From the NCBI GenBank assembly GCA_002077065.1, contig NAJO01000051.1, forward strand, positions 186,001 to 250,000: a stretch of DNA of 64,000 nucleotides, given 5' to 3'. This DNA is from Cryoendolithus antarcticus. Taxonomy: Eukaryota > Ascomycota > Dothideomycetes > Cladosporiales > Cladosporiaceae. The notes below the pieces were generated by a model. The model was not told the DNA's origin. It ran no database searches and saw nothing but the letters and a program-made list of their open reading frames with translations. The translations under genes and the position numbers were made by a program. Shown piece by piece: positions 9,127 through 19,800 of the stretch; the stretch's first letter is position 1, and each line of letters begins with the position of its first letter.

Positions 9127-11387
9127 TCACGTCTCCTTCGTCTCCTTGCCCTCGTCTTTCCCTTCCTCCTCCACCTTCAGCCCGCCCATGAACTCCACGC
9201 CTCCTTCCTCTTCTTCAGCGAAAGGCTCCAGCCCCACATGCTTCCTGATCCAGTTGATCACAGTCTTATGCCACACAAGCGAGTTCTCCGGCTTCAGCAC
9301 AAAATGGTTCTCATCCGGGAACGTCAGGAACTGGCTCTCGATCCCCTTAGCCTGCAGCACGTTGAAAGCTGCCAGTCCCTCGGAGATAGGGAGCCGGTAG
9401 TCCTTGCTGTTGTGAATCACCAGCATCGGCGTCGCCCACTCGGACAAGTGTGCTGAAGGGTCCCACTTATGCCACGCTGACGCCGTGGTGAAAGGGTGCA
9501 CAGCTTCTGTCTTCTTGGTCTTCCAAGGGTACCCGCCTAGGTCGTTCAGCGGGAAGTAAAGTTCTTCTGTTGACAATAAATTGGCGGTGCTGAAGATCCC
9601 ATCATGACAGACCATAGTCTTGAAATTCCGGCCCAGTGGCTGGCCTTGGATCCAGTTCATCATGAAGCCGCCGTAGCTTGCTCCTAGAGCGACGGCGCGG
9701 GAATTGTCGGCTTGTGGGATGTGTTTGCCGACGTAGTCGAAGACGTTGACGATGTCTTGGTACGGATCGCCGCCCCAATTCTGGTTGATAGCGTCTACGG
9801 TGCTCAGCAAGTAGGATGTAGTCAAGGAAAGATGAGGATACCTGTGAAAGCTTGTCCATAGCCTGTCGAGCCTGTGACGTTTGGAGCGACGACTATGAAG
9901 CCTTGCTCGGCGAAAACAGCCTGATTCCATCTCGTTGACCAGGCGTCATTCCATGCTCCTTGTGGTCCACCGTGAATCAAGTAGGCGACCGGATATGTTT
10001 TCGAGCTGTCATAGTCACTAGGCTTGAACACCCACGAGTGCACCTCCTTGTTTACTTTCGGGTTACTCGCAGGCGTCCATATGGAGCTGATTTGACTGGA
10101 GTTGAGGCCGAGCTTCACGCCAGAGTCAGTATTGGAGTGACTCCAGATCGAAGGTGCTGAGTCAGATTGAGAAGCGGCGGCCATATCGATAAATGCGTAG
10201 TACGAATTATCGACCAGTGTCGAGCCGGAAACGAAGATCCTGCCCGAAGACAAGGTCTTCACATCGCTCACCACACCAGGGGTGAAAAGCTTGTGCGGCT
10301 TGTTCTGGTGGATCTCAAACAGATTCGCATGTCCTTCCTCCTCTGCTACAACCAGCAGCGACTGTCCGTCAGCAGTCCAGGCAATTGAGGACGGACTCCG
10401 ATCCCAGACCGCCGTTTTCTCGACGCCCGCAAGAACCGCCTCGGCATGCGGCTTGACAGCGTGCAGATCCGGCATTACGAATATAACGTTCCTATCAGCT
10501 TCATAGCCGTCCTTCTTCATCGACAAGAAAGCTGCCTTCTTTCCTGATGGTGAGAAGACGGGGCACGTTGATGCGCCATCAAAGCCTTCGATGCGGACTC
10601 GAGTCGGACTCTTGAGACTACCCTTACCTTCCCAATCAATCGGTAGATAGTAGACATCACTTTTGGTGTGCAGGGCTGGGTTCAATTCTGGATCCTTTGC
10701 CACGAAGATGAGGCCCCATTGCGACACGTCGAAATGATCTGTACCGCCGAAAGGTTCGATAGGTGACGACAGCCCACTGCCCGACAGAGCGTTCTGTACC
10801 TTCGAGAGCGTTCGTTTACTATCTTTCGGCGCAGACAATTTCGCATACCACAGTGACTGCCTCTGCGGCGTAGTCCACTCATCCCAATGCCTCACAAAAA
10901 GCGTCGAATACAATTTCCCACTCGAATGCGTCTTCGGCGCCTTCTCAGGATTGAACAACTTGCCCTCCTTGGTCGACTGTGCCGAGAACACAATACCAAA
11001 CTCATCATCCCCCAGACTCGCAATCTTCAAATTCGCCACCGGCGCCTCAATCTTCTCAACGACATAACTCGTGCTCAGCTCTGCGGTGCCTTCCGGTCGC
11101 GAGCAGATCATCAAGCTCGTGGCGCCCTCATCCTCGCCTTGCAAGAAAGCGAATTCATGGTTCGATAGCCACACGAAGTCCGAAGCCTTTTCGCCATCTG
11201 GCAGCGTATCGACAAAGTTGACGTCGGTGTCGAGCAGCTTTGTCTCCGTGGTTTTGCTGTGCTTGTCAAAGTCATATGTGCTGACTGTGTAGAGCACGAA
11301 CTTACCGTCTGGACTTGGTACACCTGCTGAGCGGCGTGGCGTGCTCAGGAGCACTTGGGGCGTGAACTTCATGGCGCGGATGGTCAT
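9127..11387 (-). CDS. dpp5: Dipeptidyl-peptidase 5-like S9C prolyl-oligopeptidase-family peptidase, cytosolic type
   Basis: Serine peptidase removing dipeptides or acylated residues from peptide N-termini. Two exons, 11387..9842 and 9794..9127, with a 47-bp intron (GTATCC...CCGTAG), give 737 residues, close to the family length. The N-terminal half is a beta-propeller with WD40-like blocks (PSPDGKFVLYTVS, PVFSPSGKKAAFLSMKKDGY). The C-terminal alpha/beta hydrolase starts at YLIHGGPQGAWND and carries GASYGGFMMN (nucleophile Ser), HNSKDYRLPISEG (Asp) and PDENHFVLKPEN (His). No signal peptide precedes MKFTPQVLLSTPRRS, so this is the intracellular form rather than the secreted DPP V allergen type. 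Starts at 11387 or at the in-frame ATG 11372 are both plausible. First downstream member of a minus-strand run of four genes. Confidence 0.9.
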
Positions 11388-11780
11388 GGTTGATACAGAA
11401 GATGGTGATGCGAGGTGGAGATACGCTTATGTCGCGATCGAATGACGAGTGGAAAGAGCGACACTAATGATGCACGCCTGACTTGCCTTCTTACATATAC
11501 GCCTCGCTAGAAGCTCGAGAATAGGACGAATGTGGAAGGTGTTGGTGATCTGCTAGCTGGTGAGGCGTTGGAAGTGACACGCGAGGTACATGCAGAGGGG
11601 CAAAGCCCACGACTTTGGCATTAGCGACTTGTTCGTCTATTAATATTGACCGATTGCCATAACTATGTGCCAAATCGCTACTCGAAGCCTCACTCGTCGT
11701 TGCCTTACATATACAGTAGTGCTGATGAACAGCCTACACTGAGCTGTCTGCACCCTCCGCATCCCACGTCGTTATTATCA
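11388..11780. other. Intergenic region between the HTH gene and dpp5
   Basis: 393 bp with the dpp5 promoter and the 3' end of the HTH gene. AT-rich patch around 11636-11650 (TATTAATATTGACC). No gene seen. Confidence 0.5.
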
Positions 11781-13334
11781 TTACATCATCATACTCTCAT
11801 GCTGCGAAGGTACCTGCCCATATGGCAACATAGCCGGATGGCGCTGATGCCCATGCCCGCCATCCATCCCATATGGACTGGGCCCTTGCTGAAAATGCGT
11901 AGGCCCACTCGGGTAAAATGGCTGCCCCGGATGCATACTCGCCGCCATGCCGGCATTTTGCAACCCTGCACTTTGCAGTCCAGCGCCTTGCGAAGTGTCG
12001 GGCACATGATCATAGTGGAGATGACGATCTTGATCGAGAGCTTGCTGAGCGCCAGACTGGACATCCTGGTGCACGCTGCTATCGTCGATGTCGTCGGGCC
12101 CACCGAGCATTTGCCCGGCTTGCTCGCCCGTGTAGTCATCCGCCTTGGTGAAGCCGGAGTAGCCATCACTACGCGAGACGATCTCGCCTGTCTTCTGCAT
12201 TTTCGTCCGAAGCTGCGCCATCTTGCGCTTCGTACGCTCTCGCAGCAGGTCGTCGTGAATCTGTGGGTTCCAATCGCCAGTGTTGCAATCTACAAGGGTA
12301 TAAAGGTCGCTATACACGGCCTCGAAGGCAGCAGGTTGGCTGGGCGTAAAGGTGTAGCAACTGTACTGGTGCATCAAGTCTGCCAACAAAGACTGTGCGC
12401 GCAATGGCCAGATGTCTTTGCTTTGCACCCACTCTGAAGTGAGGTGTTCGCGACGACGACTGCGCCGCTCGAGGTCGCGGAGCATGCGATCCTGACGCTC
12501 TGCTGTGCGCTTCTTGGACTCTTCAATCTTCTTCTTCGAGCGAGAGTCGCGTTTTGGCGGTGGCGGGGACGCTGTCTTATTCGCATTCGCCTTGTACAAC
12601 GTGCTGGGTGTGCTGCTGTTCCGTGTCGAACCAGGTGCATGTGGACTCTTGCCTTGCTGCAGCCGACGCAGCTTGAGCTTCAATGCAACTTCCTTCTTCT
12701 GCAACTCGATCTGTTCAAGCTGCAGTTGCATTGTCTCCTCGTCTTCGTCGGATATGTCGCCCACGAGATCTCCACCCATGGTCATCGGCGCAGCATTCGG
12801 GTACATGCCCACCCCATTCGCTGCATTCAGAGACCTGGCCAGAGCGTCATCCACCTGCATTTGCCCCGGCATCTGCTGTCCAGGTACAACAGCCGCATAA
12901 GGACTTTCATAGCTCCCCTCTGCTCCACCAAGCTGACCGCCGCCAACCTGCACACCCGCTCCACTCCCTCCAATCTTCTTGCCACCTCCCTTCACCTCTC
13001 CCTTCCTCTCAAACACCCTCCGAATAGTTCTCGTCCCAACGACAATCTTATAAGTCTCATACAACCACCACAGCATATCATCAACACTCATATCCGGCCT
13101 CGTAGCAACATACTCGCACAACGCCTGCTCAACCTCCGGGTTCAGCACTCTGTGCCTCCCCGTACGAGACTCGGGCGGCTTGCCAATCCGGCCGGTCTTC
13201 TCGAGCTCGAGTTTCCATCGCCGGATCGTGCGGTCGGAGACGGAGGTGTCGCGCTCGATGGACGTTTCGTCGGCGCCGGATTCGAGCAGCGCTTTGACGG
13301 CGTCGCGTTGGAGTTGCGTGTAGGCGCGTCCCAT
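11781..13334 (-). CDS. Helix-turn-helix protein resembling a Tc1/pogo transposase N-terminus, without a DDE domain
   Basis: 517 residues, single exon, starting at MGRAYTQLQRDAVKALLESG (ATG at 13334; upstream frame lacks ATG). Residues about 5-110 look like a two-part transposase DNA-binding region: a first HTH (DETSIERDTSVSDRTIRRWKLE), a linker with RTGRHRVLNPEVEQ, and a second HTH (MSVDDMLWWLYETYKIVVGTRTIRRVFERKG). The rest is not a catalytic domain: Gly/Met-rich linkers, a Gln-rich coiled coil (ETMQLQLEQIELQKKEVALK), a basic stretch with SKKKIEESKKRTAERQDRML, a helical region (WPLRAQSLLADLMHQYSCYTF) and a His/Met/Gln/Pro-rich tail ending HESMMM. Probably a domesticated DNA-binding regulator (inference). 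No inverted repeats flank it. Confidence 0.75.
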   Translation of the reverse strand: MGRAYTQLQRDAVKALLESGADETSIERDTSVSDRTIRRWKLELEKTGRIGKPPESRTGRHRVLNPEVEQALCEYVATRPDMSVDDMLWWLYETYKIVVGTRTIRRVFERKGEVKGGGKKIGGSGAGVQVGGGQLGGAEGSYESPYAAVVPGQQMPGQMQVDDALARSLNAANGVGMYPNAAPMTMGGDLVGDISDEDEETMQLQLEQIELQKKEVALKLKLRRLQQGKSPHAPGSTRNSSTPSTLYKANANKTASPPPPKRDSRSKKKIEESKKRTAERQDRMLRDLERRSRRREHLTSEWVQSKDIWPLRAQSLLADLMHQYSCYTFTPSQPAAFEAVYSDLYTLVDCNTGDWNPQIHDDLLRERTKRKMAQLRTKMQKTGEIVSRSDGYSGFTKADDYTGEQAGQMLGGPDDIDDSSVHQDVQSGAQQALDQDRHLHYDHVPDTSQGAGLQSAGLQNAGMAASMHPGQPFYPSGPTHFQQGPSPYGMDGGHGHQRHPAMLPYGQVPSQHESMMM

Positions 13335-13547
13335 CGTGAGAGTGGAAGGAGCGAGATGATATGTCACGCGTGGGTATTGATGGTCATATGATGTGGTTGG
13401 GAGGGATGTTTTGGCGAGGTGTTCTGGCAGGCGCGCAAAAGGCGTGGTTGCCTTAGGATGTGCTCGGCTTGGCCCCTGCTGTGCCGAGGGTTTTGTAACC
13501 CTAAGGTCATGGCTGCGAGGTGGGCAGAGGTCATGATGATCAGGTTG

Positions 13548-14390
13548 CTATGTCTTCTTCCTTGCCACAGCTCTCAATCTGACATATCCAATCCACCTAC
13601 TGTCGTCCTCCTCCCTCACCACAGCCCCATCGACCCACTCACAAACTCTCTTCACAATCTCCTCCCGCTTCCCCTCCTCCACAGCCTCCAAGAACGATGC
13701 TCCCATTAACCTCACCCACCCATCAAGTCCTCCACTGCCATCCGCTCGAGACTCCGTTGACTTTGTGGGTCTGTACTCGCTTTCGCACACCAGCACATCA
13801 AAGCCTACGTCATCTAGCGCCTTACGCATCCAGTCGACGGATGGGGAGAACCAAGGACTAGCCTCGCGCGCTGCTTCGAGAGAGAGGTCCCCAACAGTCG
13901 TGAGTGCAGCGGTGAAAGCTGTGTGCAGCTCAGCACAATTCCCTTTGCCGCCCATTTCGAAGACGAATCGTCCTCCGGGCTTCAGTGCGCGGTAGACATC
14001 GCCGAAGAATGAAGTACGCGTTTCTGGAGCGCGAAGGATCCAGTGCATGGCAGCATTGCTGAAAGCCTTATCCCAATCACCATTCGTGAGCTCATGTTGA
14101 TCGAGCTTGGTGCAATCCTGGAGCTCGATATTTAGCTGCGACAGCGTATTGGACTTCTGCGCAGTGGCGATGAAGGACGGCGAGGCATCTAGACCTAGCA
14201 CCTGACCCGTCTCAGTCACGCGAGACGCTATGCTCGTCGTAAGTTGGCCGTCACCGCAGCCAATGTCGAGAATCCTTTCGCCGGGCTGGGGTGATAGGTA
14301 TTCGAGGACTTTTGTCGTGAGCTGGGGCACGAAGCCCGCGGCGTTCTGGTATTTCTCCGAAGACCAGTGATCTGCTTTGGTATTGGCCAT
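13548..14390 (-). CDS. SAM-dependent methyltransferase, trans-aconitate methyltransferase-like
   Basis: 280 residues from the ATG at 14390 (MANTKADHWSSEKYQN); the frame continues upstream but only with a GTG. Class I methyltransferase signatures: motif I ILDIGCGDGQLTTSIA (about residue 41), motif II acidic end VLGLDASPSF, then AFSNAAMHWI and FGDVYRALKPGGRFVFEMGG. The HWSSEKYQNAAGFVPQLT opening and the AAMHWI block resemble trans-aconitate methyltransferases, which methylate small organic acids; the substrate cannot be fixed from sequence. Located 140 bp downstream of pfa4 on the same strand. Confidence 0.85.
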   Translation of the reverse strand: MANTKADHWSSEKYQNAAGFVPQLTTKVLEYLSPQPGERILDIGCGDGQLTTSIASRVTETGQVLGLDASPSFIATAQKSNTLSQLNIELQDCTKLDQHELTNGDWDKAFSNAAMHWILRAPETRTSFFGDVYRALKPGGRFVFEMGGKGNCAELHTAFTAALTTVGDLSLEAAREASPWFSPSVDWMRKALDDVGFDVLVCESEYRPTKSTESRADGSGGLDGWVRLMGASFLEAVEEGKREEIVKRVCEWVDGAVVREEDDSRWIGYVRLRAVARKKT

Positions 14391-14530
14391 GGCGTCGACG
14401 GACGCCAATGTGGGCTTGGCAAGTGGTCTAGCATGTTGTTGTATCAAGTACGAACTGAGCTTCCAGCTGTGCCGATCACGGAGCTGAGCTTCTCCGCACT
14501 CGGTAAGAGCTCTAGAGGCTACGCCAGACT

Positions 14531-16124
14531 TCACTCGCCTTTTCGCCGCCGGATAATTTCTGCTAAGGGCAGGTCATCTTCATCGTAGAACTCAGCTTCC
14601 TCGTCGAGACCGAAGTCAGAAAGTCGCTCTCCCTCCTTGTTCCGCCACCTAATAGCAATGTCAATACCTTGAGCGTTACATCACATAGATGGCTGTACTC
14701 ACGCTTGTTCGCCTTCGGCATTCGCTGCAGGTAGACGACCTCTGACCTCCTCGACGTCTGATACAGCCTCGTCATCATCCGAGTACACTGTCTCGCTATC
14801 ATCATCGTGAGCTGCGTCGATCAGGTGCTCGTATCGCTCGTGGAAGGGCTTTCGTCGAACAACAAGCTCTCCATTATCGTAGCGCTGGTAGTCAGCTTCT
14901 TGCCGCCGTCGAAAGTCGTCCGGATCTAATGACTGTGTGAACCCTTCGCCGGAAGCCGACACATGAGGGGCGCGATACGTTCGATCCGGATCAGGTGGTG
15001 GCCAGGGCTTGCTGGGATCTTACCAAATTTGTCAGCACGATCTACGCTGTGTCGTGAAGAAGGAAAAGTGCATACCATCAATCTCGTTGTGCTCGAAAGC
15101 CAGACCACTTTCAACGCTCATGTTCCTCGCAAATGGCCAAAGCCAAGCCAGTACATTCCACGTTCCAAATGCTTGACAGAAGTTCGACCAGATGCCAATG
15201 TCCCATGGGAACTCCTGCGAGTCTATGCGGATCTGCTCGCCGTTCGCGCCTTCAAGGTAGCCGCCCATAACGCGCGCTCGGCGTCGCAGAGCCTCGTGAC
15301 GTTCAACTTCCCAGCCTTCGATCGTTGTCATGTTTAAACCGAGATCCCAGATTGTGCGGCCGAGAAGGAGCGTGAGCGCGAAAAGGACGAAGGAGTTCGT
15401 GACTGTCAGGACGAAGAGATGGGCTAGCTGGTAGGCTGATGGTCCGAGATACTGATTATGTTAAAAGAAGCGGATCTGGTTTGTTGGTACGGAATGACTG
15501 ACGCTTGGAAGATTGCGGTTGTGCCAGAGGACTGCGCATCGAATGTAGAGGTAATACTCGAGATATGACATTGCCAGAACAGCATAAAAGATGAAGCGAG
15601 TAAAGTGCGGTAGCGTAATATGAGAGACGCAGTTCGCTGCAAAAATCGTTACTTAGCGTGACTTACGTTGTGTTGCAAAAGTGGCCTACCTGTCCAGACG
15701 CAGTGGTGGTCCATCTTCATAATGCATCTAGTGAGGCCGTCAGGCTCGGCACACTTCTTGACGTGAGAACAATGAAGACCAACCTGTTACATGTCTTGCA
15801 GTGATGCGCACGAGGAGGCTTGGGCATCTCGCATTTCCTGCAGTATCGTTGCCGAGACGACTTGTCCACAGGGGCATCTACCTGGGCATATGGCGGCGCG
15901 AAGTGCTCGCACCAGTCACTCGGTATCTTTCCGGGGTCGGTGAAGCATGTCCGTAGGTAGCAGACCAGCAAGGCTGTTACCAAACCATTGAACCAGTAGA
16001 TATCGCCGGTTGACAGTTGGCCAGGCTCGATCTTGTGGAAAAGATACTGTGAGGTGAAAGCCAGAAAAGAGACAAGCAGGACCACGCCGGGGACGGCAAG
16101 GCGTTCGAGGACGCGATTGGGCAT
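14531..16124 (-). CDS. pfa4: Palmitoyltransferase PFA4 (DHHC-type, ER)
   Basis: Protein S-acyltransferase of the endoplasmic reticulum; in yeast its best-known substrate is chitin synthase Chs3. Six exons: 16124..15784, 15727..15690, 15636..15503, 15451..15076, 15018..14703, 14648..14531 (440 residues, all phases agree). Two transmembrane segments (VPGVVLLVSFLAFTSQYLF, IYWFNGLVTALLVCYL) precede the Cys-rich domain [33 protein letters not shown], with the catalytic DHHC completed across the first intron. Two more segments follow (FTRFIFYAVLAMSYLEYYLY, LAHLFVLTVTNSFVLFALTL), then the PFA4-specific tail TTIEGWEVERHEALRRRAR and EFPWDIGIWSNFCQAFG with AWLWPFA. The acidic C-terminus (DDDSETVYSDDDEAVSDVEE) is also usual. 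The variant HCVWTANCVS replaces the common HCPWTNNCVG. Confidence 0.93.
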
Positions 16125-16801
16125 CTTTACTGGCTCGCAGACAATTGCTGGTCGATTATACAGTCACATAAAGGTGGTGTGCGTCCGTGTCTGAAGTATT
16201 CGCCATTTGTGGTGCTTTCAGCTGCAGGGGCGATCGGGACGGAGCGGCCACCACGCCTTCCGGTCGATCACTGTGACGGCGTCCAGGTACTGTGCTATCA
16301 ACCGTTGCCGAGCTGGACGCTGAGGTGTTGCATGGAGTGGTGGTGATATAGCGTTGACTCTGTCTCCGCATGGAACTGGGCCTGACACGCCAGAATGCCA
16401 AGGTATCGTACTACATGTATTCACTGTCAACATAATTTGTTTCTAAGCGCGACGTCACTTCAAAGTCTAATCGTAACGTCGATCTATGGAATGATCCCCT
16501 AGCTGCCCGCGGATCGCGAACTGTCCTAGGTCGCTATTAAGCCAAGAGAAGGCAGTCTGTGAACTGTAGAGCGTGATCCGACTTTGCTTTTCAAGCGTCA
16601 AATCTACCATCGGATAGCGGGCCCTTGCGTGAGCGCATCGTGGACGGCAGCAACCCACAGGCGAGGATACCGAAGGCTGGACCTATACAGCGCTGAGCAG
16701 TTTCGACCCAGAGCACATGGTGTTAACCTGGGGCATCGACGAGGGCAGGGAGGTGCAGCAACGCGATCATCTGAGGCGCGCAGGCCTGGGCGTCGTAGGA
16801 T
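16125..16801. other. Divergent promoter between pfa4 and the histidine kinase gene
   Basis: 677 bp shared upstream region. Short open frames on both strands show no domain. No clear regulatory motif that I can defend. Confidence 0.5.
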
Positions 16802-19800
16802 ATGGAACGACCGAGGGTGTCATTCGAACAAGAGTCGCTGAACGACCTTGTGCAGGTGGCCGAGAGCGCAGGTACGGGACAGCAAAACGATGGGCAAGAT
16901 TATTTCAATGATGGGGTCGTGGATGGAAATGGAGACGCAGCAACGGAGGACACTGCCTCTACGGCTTCGCAACCTGGCAAGCGTAGAAGAAGAGCGTCGC
17001 TGTCCATCGAAATTCCACCTTCGCAGGTCCAGATTGGGATAGCATTTACTGCGCTGCAATACCTGCCGATGCCTGTGCTGGTGCTCAATTCGAACAAGCA
17101 GGTGGTCATGGCCAACGAGGCTATGGGCAGACTACTTGGAATAGCCCCAATTTTTTCGATCGTCGAGGATGCTGGAGAGAGTGACGTGTCGGTCGTTAGT
17201 GAACAGATCAGCCAGACTGCGGGCGAGATACTCGAAGGTATGACGCTTGGTCAGCTAGGTCTGGACTTGCTACAGGGTGGCTCGGCGATACATGTGTCCT
17301 GGCAAGACATTCTTCACAACGTTGTCGACGACGCGGCAAAAATATATGCAGCAGCCCAACGAGCGCATTTCGATTCGGAGACAGATCACACGCCACTTGC
17401 GTCACATCACAAACGCTCACCATCAACATCCTTGAAGGTCAGTCATCGAGAACGCAGAAGTACAGAAGTCCACGAGGCTGTGGTCGACATCGTGTTCTCG
17501 ACGCATCGCGACTCGAAGACTGGACTTCCGCTCAGCGTTGTGCACGGTAAGCCGATTCATGCCGACGACCACGTGGAGGCGAAAATGATCATTTCGGTAT
17601 GGGCGACAGAGGGCGAGCAATACTACACTCTCACCTTTACCGCGGCCGCATCGGACGGGATGAGCACCGGACCGGGGACGAGAGATGTCAGTAGTGGGAC
17701 TATCAGTGCTTCTGGCAGCTCTTCCGACATTATTAAAACCACAACCCGAAGCGTTCCGCGCTCGGGCACAGCGACCACTACAGACACCCCTTCTGGCCTG
17801 AGTTCAAACAGCTCGAGCTCGGGATCCTCCCATCGGAGACGAGTGCAACGCGATAGCACGCCCGGGTCTTCTGTGACGAGCCCACACACCAATCCGCGCA
17901 TGACGTTTCCTCCCCGCGGACCACCAAAGAAGTCATCGATTGCAGCAGCGCCAACAATCTTCACCAAGACAAATCGCATGAAGGATGCCATTCTCAACAG
18001 CATGAGCATACCAGCCTATGCAATGTGGCGGGATCAGACGTTTGGCGTACCCAACAAAGCCATTCTGAGACTCATATACCCACATCTCGAAGATGCTGTG
18101 ATCGATCATAGCGAGTCTGCACTCGAGTTCCTCGCACGTTACCAGCTGTGGAACGAGGACTTCACCGAGCTTATTTCGATCGATGAGTTCCCGATCATGC
18201 GACTGATGAGGGAGCAGGAAGATTTCGTAGGTTACAAGTGCGGTTTGTACTCACCAAGGGATGGGAGTAGGATGCTGTTCGAGGTGCGTGGCGAGGCAAT
18301 GCGCGATGAGAAAGGCGAATTTATTGGCGGCCTAGTCCTTTTCAATGACATTACAACCTTCACGACACAGATCAATCAGCAGAAGGAGAAAAACGAGAGG
18401 CAATTCGAGGACATCACCAATATGGTGCCACAGATGATTTGGCGCACAACGCCAGAAGGCAATCACGACTACTTCTCACAGCGCTGGCATGACTTTACTG
18501 GGCTCACAGTGGAGCAGTCTTACGGACCGGGCTGGGTCAATGGATTCCATCCGGATGATCTGGAGGTCGCGAAGCCTAAGTGGGCACACTGTCTTGCCAC
18601 TGGCGACGAGTACCTCACTGAATATCGCTGCAAGAGCGCCAGCGGCGACTTTCGCTGGATGCTGGGCAGAGCTGTGCCGATGCGCGACGAGAACGGCAAG
18701 ATCGTGAAATGGTTCGGCACCTGTACTGACATACATGATGTAGTGCTCGCTCGCGAGGAGGCAAAACAGACTCGTGCTCAGCTGCAGCGAGTGATCGAAC
18801 ACGCACGTATCACGCTGTGGGCGGTCGACAAGTCACGCGCATTGAGCTTGTTCGAGGGTCAGCCCATGTACGGTCCGGATAATGACGATCTCCCTAAAGC
18901 GAAGATGCACTATATGGGCATGAACCTGTACGACATCATGACTCTGCAGCATCGGCAGGACGAGATCGCCACGTACAAGAAGCCGATTGAGGGCATACTC
19001 AACGGTACAGTAAGCGATGAGACCATCGAGATACAGATCTCATCGACTAAGAAGTGGTTCAAGACGAAGCTGTTTCCACTAGTGCGGCAAGAAAGGACCG
19101 GTGGCATTGAAGGCGAGAAGTACATCAATGGTGTTGTCGGCGTGAGTATCGACATCACGGATATGAAGCTCGCGGAGGGTCAAGTGCGGAAGCGAGATCA
19201 AGACAATGCTCGGCTCATGGCGCAAAGCGTCGCTGCAAAGGAGGCTAGCAAGATGAAGTCACAGTTCCTGGCAAACATGAGCCACGAGATTCGCACACCT
19301 ATCGCTGGGGTGATCGGCATGTCAGAGCTGCTTCTTGACGATGATTCAGGCGAGCTCACGAAAGAGCAGCGTGAGTGTGCCGAGAACATACAGCGCAGCG
19401 CGAATGGACTTCTCACTGTGATAAATGACATTCTCGATTTTTCGAAGGTCGAGAGCGGACGACTCGACATCGAGGAGGTGCAGTTTGATCTATCGGTCGT
19501 GATCAAGGATGTCAACAAGATGCTTTCGTTCGCTGCCGAGCGCAAGGGCTTGAAATACATTGACGCTATCCCCGAGACTCGATCGTGGAAGGTGATGGGT
19601 GATCCTGGCCGCCTACGGCAGGTCATCACGAACTTACTTACCAACTCCATCAAGTTCACTACCGAAGGCTCAGTGACTATGCGGGTACATATCAGGAAGA
19701 GTACCGCGGATGTACTGGAGGTGGAATTCACCGTAGAAGACACTGGCATTGGCATCGAAGAGGACGTACGTCAACGGCTGTTCAAGCCGTTCTCGCAAGC

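Noticed and set aside
11781..13334. Intact DNA transposon
   Set aside because: Only the DNA-binding part is transposase-like; no DDE residues and no terminal inverted repeats seen around it.
12444..13391. Long antisense open frame opposite the HTH gene
   Set aside because: Leu/Arg-rich shadow of the real coding strand; no family resemblance.
13490..13505. Telomere-like CCCTAA next to the HTH gene
   Set aside because: A single unit only, no tandem array.
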